From positions 1-64,000 of the forward strand of contig JAIOPM010000039.1 in the NCBI GenBank assembly GCA_021413885.1: DNA of 64,000 nt, written 5' to 3'. Positions within the stretch are counted from its first letter, which is position 1. Every line of letters begins with the position of its first letter. The notes under the pieces are model-generated. The model worked only from the letters and a program-made list of their open reading frames with translations, was not told the origin of the DNA and did not search any database. Of the stretch, positions 58,172-64,000 are shown one piece after another. Source of the stretch: Planctomycetota bacterium (GTDB lineage: Bacteria; Planctomycetota; UBA1135; GCA-002686595). The translations under genes were made by a program, and so were the position numbers.

Positions 58172-59119
58172 ATGGTTCCCGCGCTCTCGATCGTCGTCCC
58201 CGTCTACAACGAGGAAGAGAGTCTCGACGAGCTCCACGCCCAGATCGTGCGCGCCGTCCTGGTCTCCGAGCGCTCCGCGGAGGTGATCTACGTCGACGAC
58301 CACTCGCGCGACAAGAGCCTCGCCGTGCTGCTGCGGATCCAAGCCTCGGATCCGCGCGTGCGCGTGATCCGCTTCCGCCGCAACTTCGGACAGACCGCGG
58401 CGCTCGCGGCCGGTTTCGATTATTCGCGCGGTCAGACCGTGGTGACGCTCGACGCCGACCTGCAGAACGATCCGGCGGACATCCCGAAGCTCTTGGCCGA
58501 ACTCGACCGCGGCTACGACGTCGTCGCCGGTTGGCGCAAGTCGCGCCGCGACGGCTTCCTGTTGCGCCGCTTGCCTTCGATCGTCGCGAACCGCTTGATC
58601 GCGTGGGTGACCGGCACCAGCGTCCACGACACCGGCTGCACGTTGAAGGCGTTCCGCCGTCAAGTCGTCAAGAACTTGCCGATCTACGCGGAGCAGCACC
58701 GCTTCCTGCCGGCGATGACGCGCCAGAGCGGCGCGCGCGTCTCCGAAGTCGTCGTCAACCATCGTCCGCGGATCCACGGGCAGTCGAAGTACGGGATCGG
58801 GCGCGCGGCGCGGGTCTTCCTCGACCTCTTCACGATCAAGATGATCGCGCAGTTCGCGCATCGGCCGTTGCACTACTTCGGACTGTTCTCGCTGCCGTTC
58901 GCGGCGATCAGCATGATCGCGCTCGTGTTCGGCGTGTGGGACTACCGGCGCATGCGCTTCGAGGCCGCGTGGCCCGATTTCGTCGTGTTGGTGGTCGGGC
59001 TGTTCCTCTCGCTCGCGCTGTACTTCATCCTGCTCGGCCTGTTGTCGGAGCTCGCGGTCAGCGCGAGCGGCATGCATCGCCGCCGCGTGCTCGACCGCAT
59101 CCTGAACGACCACGAATGA
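58172..59119 (+). CDS. GT2 polyprenyl-phosphate glycosyltransferase (DPM1/GtrB-like)
   Basis: A 315-aa protein, ATG 58172. GT-A domain: SIVVPVYNEEESLDELH, IYVDDHSRDKS, RNFGQTAALAAGFDYS and the DxD motif DADLQND (Asp94, Asp96). Two membrane helices near 230-300 (MIALVFGVWDY, FVVLVVGLFLSLALYFILLG) put it in the GtrB/DPMS type that loads a sugar on undecaprenyl or dolichyl phosphate for periplasmic transfer. The lipid-linked sugar could feed the GT39 enzyme at 62340. It overlaps the next gene by 4 bp. Confidence 0.9.
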   Translation: MVPALSIVVPVYNEEESLDELHAQIVRAVLVSERSAEVIYVDDHSRDKSLAVLLRIQASDPRVRVIRFRRNFGQTAALAAGFDYSRGQTVVTLDADLQNDPADIPKLLAELDRGYDVVAGWRKSRRDGFLLRRLPSIVANRLIAWVTGTSVHDTGCTLKAFRRQVVKNLPIYAEQHRFLPAMTRQSGARVSEVVVNHRPRIHGQSKYGIGRAARVFLDLFTIKMIAQFAHRPLHYFGLFSLPFAAISMIALVFGVWDYRRMRFEAAWPDFVVLVVGLFLSLALYFILLGLLSELAVSASGMHRRRVLDRILNDHE

Positions 59120-60156
59120 GCACTCCGTCCGCCGCCACCGAGAACGCCCCGCGCGCCGACGCCGCTTCGCCGCGCGTCGTCGAGCCGCGTCCGAAGGAGC
59201 TCGACGTATCGATCATCGTGCCGATCCAATCCGCCGACGCCGAGGTCGCCGACGTCGTCAAATCGCTCGGCGCCGAGCTCGATCGCGCGGGCCGGACGTG
59301 GGAGTGCATCCTGGTGTTCGACGGCGTGCGCGGCGCGGCGTACCAGACGGCGGTCCAACTAGGCGCTGCGCGCGGCGACCAAGTGAAGATCGTCAGCTTC
59401 ACCTCCGCGTTCGGCGAATCGGTGTGCTTGAGCGCGGGCGTCGAACGCTCGCTCGGCCGCGTGATCCTCACTTCGCCGCCGTACGTGCAGGTCGATCCGA
59501 TCGAGATCGGCGCGATGCTGCAGAAGATCGACGAGGGTGCGGACTTCGTCACGCCGTGGCGCAGGCCGCGCGTCGATCCGTGGCTCAACCGTCTGCAGTC
59601 GACGCTCTTCAACTGGATCATCCGTCAGATCATCCAGGCGGATTTCCACGACCTGAATTGCTACCTGCGCGCGATCCGGCGCGTCGTGTTCGACGACCTC
59701 GCGGTGTACGGCGACATGTACCGCTTCCTGCCGGTGATCGCGCACCGCCAAGGCTTCAACGTCGTCGAGCTCCCGGTCCGTCACCTGCGCGAGTGGGGCA
59801 AGACCGGGATCTACGGCGTCGGCGTCTACGTGCGGCGCTTCCTCGACGTGCTCGGCGTGATGTTCCTGACCAAGTTCACGCACAAGCCGCTGCGCTTCTT
59901 CGGCGCGCTCGGCGCGTTGATCGTCGGGCTCGCCTCGGCCGTGCTCGCGTTCATCGTCTGGCAGAAGTACTTCTCCGTCGAACCGAAGAGCCTCTACGGC
60001 CGACCGGTGTTCGTGATCGCGGTGCTGATGCTGGTGCTCGGCGTCCAGATCATCGGCTTCGGCCTGCTCGGCGAGATCATCATCTACACGCAGGCTCGCA
60101 ACCTCCGGGGTTACCGCGTCGACCGCGTCTACGATCGCGACGACGAACCGGAATGA
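59116..60156 (+). CDS. GT2-fold protein lacking the DxD motif (probable pseudoenzyme partner)
   Basis: A 346-aa protein, ATG 59116 in the previous stop. It is homologous in plan to the upstream GT2: N-terminal GT-A-like region, middle, then two membrane helices (about 255-275, 296-316). But family motifs are altered: VSIIVPIQSADAEV in place of V-Y-N-E-E, LVFDGVRGA where D-D-S/G is expected, and ILTSPPYVQVDP (117-128) where the partner reads VTLDADLQNDP. The nucleotide-sugar/metal ligands are therefore missing. It may be a regulatory or structural partner forming a heterodimer with the active enzyme; this is inference. Confidence 0.8.
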   Translation: MSTPSAATENAPRADAASPRVVEPRPKELDVSIIVPIQSADAEVADVVKSLGAELDRAGRTWECILVFDGVRGAAYQTAVQLGAARGDQVKIVSFTSAFGESVCLSAGVERSLGRVILTSPPYVQVDPIEIGAMLQKIDEGADFVTPWRRPRVDPWLNRLQSTLFNWIIRQIIQADFHDLNCYLRAIRRVVFDDLAVYGDMYRFLPVIAHRQGFNVVELPVRHLREWGKTGIYGVGVYVRRFLDVLGVMFLTKFTHKPLRFFGALGALIVGLASAVLAFIVWQKYFSVEPKSLYGRPVFVIAVLMLVLGVQIIGFGLLGEIIIYTQARNLRGYRVDRVYDRDDEPE

Positions 60157-61256
60157 CTTCCGCGCCGCAGGCTTCATCGGGCGGGGACGAACGGACGATC
60201 ACGGGCACCCCGATGATCGCCGCGAGCCTCGAGATCCGTCCTCTGACCCCCGCCGACGAACCGGCGGTCGAGGCGTGGGTCCGCGCCGCGCCGGCGGCGT
60301 CGTTCTTCCATCGCGTCGGTTGGCGGCGCGCGGTCGAGAGCGTCTTCGGCCATCGGCTGCGCGATCTCGTCGCATGGCGCGAGGGACGTGTCGTCGGAAT
60401 GCTGCCGCTCTCGCGTTCGCCGGGCTTGCGCGGCGCGAGCCTGATCTCGTCGCCGTACGCCGTCTACGGCGGCCCGGTCGGCGACTCGCCGGACGTGCAA
60501 GCGCTGCTCGGCTCGGAAGCGGTGCGCCTCGCCGAGCGCGAGCGCGTGCGCCGGCTCGAGTTGCGCTGCTTCGAGGATCCGGGGCTCGACCTCGTGCCCT
60601 CCGAGCTCTACGCGACGTTCATCCAGGACTTGCCCGACGATCCGGCGAAGGTGCTCGCGTCGATCCCGAAGAAGGCGCGCGCCGAAGCTCGCAAGGCGCG
60701 CGAGCGGCATGGACTGACGCTCGCCGAAGGTCGTTGGTACGTCTCCGATCTCCACCGCTTGTTCCTCGAGAACAAACGCAAGCTCGGTTCGCCCGGTTTG
60801 CCGCGCGCGTGGTTCGACGACTTGCTCGCGCGTTTCGGCGACGAGTGCGTCGTGCACATGGTCCACAAGGATCGTCGGCCGTTGATGGCGGTGATGTCGT
60901 TCGTGTGGCGCGACACGTTGCTCGCGTACTACGCGGGCACCGCCGACGGCGCGGACCGCGAGTACAGCGCGTCGAACTTCATGTACCTCGCGCTGCGCGA
61001 ATGGGCGGTCGAGCGCGGGCTCAAGCGCTTCGATTTCGGCCGCAGCCGCAAGGACGCCGGCGCGTTCTCGTTCAAGGAGCACCAGGGCTTCACGCCGCGC
61101 GATCTGCACTACCGCTATCACCTGGTGCGCGACCGCGCGTTGCCGTCGTTCACGCCCTCGAACCCGAAGACCAAGGTGCTGCGCGACGCGTGGTCGCGGA
61201 TGCCGATGTGGATGAGCGCGCGGGCCTCGAACGTGCTCGCGCGCTACTTACCCTGA
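60153..61256 (+). CDS. FemAB-like protein of XrtA/PEP-CTERM type
   Basis: A 367-aa protein, ATG 60153, overlapping the previous stop by 4 bp. It shows the double GNAT-like FemAB fold: SFFHRVGWRRAVESVFGHR (about 51-69), LISSPYAVYGGPVGD, SIPKKARAEARKARE near 170, then FDFGRSRKDAGAFSFKEHQG (about 290-309), signature of the XrtA-associated subfamily. Possibly an aminoacyl or acyl transferase acting on the glycan. It is the last gene of the plus-strand locus and overlaps the convergent GmhB-like gene by 13 bp. Confidence 0.88.
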   Translation: MTSAPQASSGGDERTITGTPMIAASLEIRPLTPADEPAVEAWVRAAPAASFFHRVGWRRAVESVFGHRLRDLVAWREGRVVGMLPLSRSPGLRGASLISSPYAVYGGPVGDSPDVQALLGSEAVRLAERERVRRLELRCFEDPGLDLVPSELYATFIQDLPDDPAKVLASIPKKARAEARKARERHGLTLAEGRWYVSDLHRLFLENKRKLGSPGLPRAWFDDLLARFGDECVVHMVHKDRRPLMAVMSFVWRDTLLAYYAGTADGADREYSASNFMYLALREWAVERGLKRFDFGRSRKDAGAFSFKEHQGFTPRDLHYRYHLVRDRALPSFTPSNPKTKVLRDAWSRMPMWMSARASNVLARYLP

Positions 61257-61843
61257 GCTTCCGCCAGGATCGCGCGCACCGCGGCGACGAGATCGGGAAC
61301 GAAGACGTCGGGCGCGCCGCCTTCCTTCTTCGCGCGTTCCATCTCGCTCGCGCCCTTGCCGGTCGCGACGAGCACCGTGCGCGCTCCGACCGCGCGCGCC
61401 GCAGCAAGATCGCGCAGCGCGTCGCCGACCAGCCACGAGCGCGTGAGGTCGAGGTCGAGGCGCTGCGCCGCTTCGAGCAACATCCCAGGCCGCGGCTTGC
61501 GACACGCGCAAGTTCGCCGATACGGCGCGAGGCCGTCGCTCTCGTGATGCGGGCACGCGAGGAAGAGGTCGATCCGTCCGCCGTCCTGTTCGACGCGTTC
61601 GGCGAGCGCCGCATGCACGCGCGCGAGGCGCTCGTGGTCGAGTTCGCCGCGCGCGATCGCGCTTTGATTGGTGACGACGACCACCGCGAAGCCGGCCTCG
61701 CGCAATGCGGCGAGCGCTTCGCCCGCGCCGGGCACGAGGTCGAGCTGTTCCGGCCGCGCGAGCGTCTCCACGAGCTCGCGGTTCAGCGTCCCGTCGCGGT
61801 CGACGAACACCGCGCGGCGACGCGCGCGAACTCCGCCGCTCAC
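61244..61843 (-). CDS. gmhB: D,D-heptose 1,7-bisphosphate phosphatase-like HAD-IIIA phosphatase
   Basis: A 199-aa HAD enzyme, GTG 61843. Motif I VFVDRDGTLNRE (nucleophile Asp), motif II VVTNQSAIAR (Thr/Asn), zinc ligands CPHH...CACRKP (Cys-x-His, Cys-x-Cys), and motif IV LVGDALRDLAAARAVG. It removes a phosphate from heptose bisphosphate on the way to ADP- or GDP-heptose; a histidinol-phosphate or other sugar-phosphate substrate is also possible. It follows the PEGA lipoprotein by 7 bp on the same strand. Confidence 0.85.
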   Translation of the reverse strand: MSGGVRARRRAVFVDRDGTLNRELVETLARPEQLDLVPGAGEALAALREAGFAVVVVTNQSAIARGELDHERLARVHAALAERVEQDGGRIDLFLACPHHESDGLAPYRRTCACRKPRPGMLLEAAQRLDLDLTRSWLVGDALRDLAAARAVGARTVLVATGKGASEMERAKKEGGAPDVFVPDLVAAVRAILAEAQGK

Positions 61844-61850
61844 CGCGGAC

Positions 61851-62249
61851 TCACCCTTGCGAGGCCCGCCGCAACCGCACGAAGATCCGGCCCGGACTGT
61901 TGCCGAGGTCGACCTTCACCGGCCCGAAGAAGTCGATGTAGTTGAGCCACAGCGGGAAGCGCCAGACCTTCGCGTTCAGGTACGCCTCGCGCCACAGCAC
62001 GACGTAGACGCCGCCGCCCGAAGTGACCTCGCGGCTCGCGGTCTGGTAGCCGTCGAGCTCGAAGTCGAGCGTGTGATCGTCGCGATCGATGTCGAGCACG
62101 CACGGCGTCAGGAAACCTGAGTCGCGTCCGTCGACGGTGATGCGCGCGCCCGGCGGACTCGTCGAGAGCGCGACACCGGGGCGCTGCACGATGTGACACG
62201 ACGCGAAGCAGACGGCGGCGAGCGCCAGGACGAGGGTTCGAAGGAGCAT
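61851..62249 (-). CDS. Small PEGA-domain lipoprotein
   Basis: A 132-aa protein, ATG 62249. A lipoprotein signal ends in FASC (Cys18). The PEGA-like segment is VALSTSPPGARITVDGRDSGFLTPC...HTLDFELDGYQTASREV (about 27-75). The C-terminal part contains aromatic-rich VYVVLWREAYLNAKVW and LWLNYIDFFGPVK, which could sit near the membrane. PEGA domains are surface/periplasmic binding modules. The function is unknown. It is on the same strand just upstream of gmhB. Confidence 0.7.
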   Translation of the reverse strand: MLLRTLVLALAAVCFASCHIVQRPGVALSTSPPGARITVDGRDSGFLTPCVLDIDRDDHTLDFELDGYQTASREVTSGGGVYVVLWREAYLNAKVWRFPLWLNYIDFFGPVKVDLGNSPGRIFVRLRRASQG

Positions 62250-62339
62250 GGGGAGGTGGGGCGTTCGGCCGCGAGGAGCATAGCTCGGCCGATCTCCAGT
62301 TGCCTTCGTCGACCGGCTTTGGAACGCTCCTGAAGCCCG

Positions 62340-63776
62340 ATGTCGTCCTCCACCGCAGAGCGTTCCGAGCACGGCGTCCCGGTCGGGCTCGCCGCCTTGC
62401 TGGTCGCGCTCGTGGCCGTGCGTTTCTTCCGGTTGGGTGAGTGGGGCCTCTGGATCGACGAGGCGTTCACGCTCCACGACATCCGCGCGGCGGTCGGGGG
62501 GCGCGAACCGTGGCCCGCCAACCCGCTCGGCTATCGCTCGGTCGGCGCGTGGCTCGACCTGTGCGGTTCGAGGTCGGAGCTCGCGTTGCGCGCGGTCCCG
62601 GCGTGCTTCGGAGCGGCGGCGTTGCCGTTGCTCTATTGGGCGGTGCGACCGTTCCTCGGCGTGCGCGCGGCGTTGGTCGCCGCCGTGTTGCTCGGCGCGA
62701 ATACGTGGACGCTCTATTGGGCGCAGAACGCGCGCTTCTACTCGATCGCGCAAGCACTCGCGATCGTCGCGGCCGGGTGCCTCGCGCGTGCGTTGTTCCC
62801 GGTTCGCGAAGCGAGCCTCGCGCGCGGCTTGATCTGGTTGGCGTGCGCGCTCGCGAGCTTCGGCACCGCCGCGTTGGTGCATCCGTCGGCGCTGCTCTAC
62901 GCCGCGGCCGCGTGCGGCGCGCCGTTCGTGCTGTGGTTGGCGCGCGTGCGTCCGGAAGGCTCGTTCCGACGGATCACCGCCGCGCTCTTGGTCACCGCCG
63001 TCGTCGGCGCGGCCGCTTCGCTGCCGTGGGCGTTGGGGCTGTGGCGGAAGTACACCGAGAGCAAGTCGGACGCGAGCCCGCTGCACTTCGTCCTGACCAC
63101 CGGTTACCACGTCACGCCTTGGCTCGCGGCGGCGGCGTTGCTAGGCGCGTTGCGCGCGCGGCGCGAGCGTGCGCCGTTCGACGCTTGGGTCGCGGTCGCG
63201 GCGCTCGGGACGCTGGTCGTCGCGCTCGGACTCTCGCTCGCGGCACGCGTGTCGGCGCAGTACGTGTTCGTCGCGTTGCCGGCGATCGCGGTGCTCGCGG
63301 CGCTCGGGCTCGAGGATCTCGCGCGTCGCAAGCGTGCGTGGGGGACGCTCGCGCTCGCCGTGCTCGTGTGCGCGTCGCTCGCCGACCAGGCGCACTACTT
63401 CTTCGCGCGCAACGGCGATCGCGAGCGTTGGCGCGACGCGTATCAGTACGTGTGGAACTCGCGCGGCCCGAACGACTTGATCGTCGGCATGGCGGCGCCG
63501 GTCGGCGAGTACTACCTCGCGCCGAACTCGACGTCGTTCCGTCAACCGCTCGCGCTCGAGCCGTTGACGACCTACAACGCGCCGATCACGTTGCAGTGGG
63601 CGCGACGCGGGCGGCGCATCTGGTACGTGGTCCTCGACGAGTGGCTCGCCGAATGGCCGCACGACGATCGCGCGCGGCTCGAGACGTTCCTCGAGGAGAG
63701 CGGGCACCTGATCGCAGAGTTCCCCGTCCGCCATCCGATCCGCGATTTGACGGTGCGCGTGTGGCTCGTCGAGTGA
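62340..63776 (+). CDS. GT39-family membrane glycosyltransferase (ArnT-like)
   Basis: A 478-aa polytopic protein, ATG 62340. The first periplasmic loop has the catalytic acidic motif WGLWIDEAFT (Asp40, Glu41), as in ArnT, PMT and RgtA-type GT-C enzymes that use polyprenyl-phosphate sugars. Helices alternate along the protein (for example VAAVLLGANTWTLYWAQNAR near 112, ALGLEDLARRKRAWG near 320). The C-terminal periplasmic domain spans about 350-478. It would transfer a sugar from the lipid donor made by the GT2 at 58172. It is convergent with efp, with a 6-bp gap between stops. Confidence 0.85.
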   Translation: MSSSTAERSEHGVPVGLAALLVALVAVRFFRLGEWGLWIDEAFTLHDIRAAVGGREPWPANPLGYRSVGAWLDLCGSRSELALRAVPACFGAAALPLLYWAVRPFLGVRAALVAAVLLGANTWTLYWAQNARFYSIAQALAIVAAGCLARALFPVREASLARGLIWLACALASFGTAALVHPSALLYAAAACGAPFVLWLARVRPEGSFRRITAALLVTAVVGAAASLPWALGLWRKYTESKSDASPLHFVLTTGYHVTPWLAAAALLGALRARRERAPFDAWVAVAALGTLVVALGLSLAARVSAQYVFVALPAIAVLAALGLEDLARRKRAWGTLALAVLVCASLADQAHYFFARNGDRERWRDAYQYVWNSRGPNDLIVGMAAPVGEYYLAPNSTSFRQPLALEPLTTYNAPITLQWARRGRRIWYVVLDEWLAEWPHDDRARLETFLEESGHLIAEFPVRHPIRDLTVRVWLVE

Positions 63777-63782
63777 AGGAGC

Positions 63783-64000
63783 TCAGGCGCGTCCGAGGAA
63801 CTCGGCGTCCTCGCAGCGGATCTTGATCAGCTCGCCGGTCTGGATGTGGATCGGGACCTTGACCTTGAGGCCGGTCTCGACGGTCACTTCCTTCTTCACG
63901 TTGGTCGCGGTGTTGCCCTTCACGGCGTGCTCGGACTCCGTGACCTTGAGCACGACGGCGGCCGGGAGCTCGAGACCGATCGCGAGACCGTCGTGGAATG
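63783..64000 (-). CDS. efp: Elongation factor P, C-terminal part (partial)
   Basis: The gene runs off the window; 71 codons plus the stop are visible. The last two domains are recognisable: GLELPAAVVLKVTESEHAV, KGNTATNVKKEVTVETGLKV and KVPIHIQTGELIKIRCEDAE, then EFLGRA at the C-terminus. EF-P rescues ribosomes at polyproline stretches. The modified Lys/Arg loop of domain I lies outside the window. Confidence 0.92.
   Translation of the reverse strand, partial: FHDGLAIGLELPAAVVLKVTESEHAVKGNTATNVKKEVTVETGLKVKVPIHIQTGELIKIRCEDAEFLGRA

Overview
The window is about 64 kb of very GC-rich, densely coded bacterial chromosome. Genes commonly overlap by 4 bp (ATGA/GTGA) or sit a few bases apart. I see no insertion sequence, integrase, phage gene or CRISPR array, and composition looks even throughout. 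The mix of gene content (sulfatase-like protein with N-terminal membrane segments, many TPR proteins, an XrtA/PEP-CTERM-type exopolysaccharide locus, carbamoyltransferase module) suggests a high-GC Gram-negative such as a Planctomycetota or Myxococcota-type organism. That assignment is inference; there is no rRNA gene to confirm it.

Layout. (1) 1-13337, plus strand: a glycan assembly island with four GT4 and one GT2 glycosyltransferases, a toroid/heparinase-like protein whose frame breaks into a sulfatase-like membrane protein, a B12-type radical SAM enzyme, a GNAT protein and a polysaccharide deacetylase. (2) 13359-17536, minus strand: a carbamoyltransferase module. It holds a 69-aa SxtJ-like membrane protein, a NodU/SxtI-type O-carbamoyltransferase, an SGNH hydrolase, and three micro-proteins of 42-43 aa. 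The micro-proteins and the C-terminus of the hydrolase share a terminal F-x-Y-x-[IL]-F signature. (3) 17788-36807: mostly housekeeping. It includes an HtrA-like protease, tRNA-Val(GAC), alanine dehydrogenase, UppP, a methyltransferase, another GT4, an Amidase_2 lipoprotein, a TPR/gluzincin protein, Tmk, HolB, a small Minf_1886-like protein, an AI-2E transporter family protein, an S41 protease, MoaC, AccB, AccC and a lipoprotein. (4) 36828-43389: sugar-nucleotide supply (UDP-glucuronate decarboxylase, GlmS, a UDP-glucuronate 4-epimerase-like enzyme, RfbA, RfbD, RfbB). (5) 43484-61256: an exopolysaccharide export and assembly locus of XrtA type. It has a Wza-like lipoprotein, a Wzz-like protein, a DUF5935/O-antigen ligase, an XrtA-type asparagine synthase-like amidotransferase, two GT4s, a DUF3473-type deacetylase, a 1363-aa TPR protein, a PrsR-like sigma-54 activator, a pair of GT2 proteins (one lacking its catalytic motif) and a FemAB-like protein. 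(6) 61244-64000: a GmhB-like phosphatase, a PEGA lipoprotein, a GT39-family membrane glycosyltransferase and the C-terminus of EF-P.

Read together, the window encodes supply of activated sugars, lipid-linked or processive glycan assembly, polymerisation and export. The carbamoyltransferase/SGNH module may add decorations. The least understood part is the module at 13359-17536: tandemly duplicated one-helix micro-proteins, a related domain fused to the hydrolase, and a shared C-terminal tail. The exosortase itself, RfbC and a tyrosine autokinase are not in the window.
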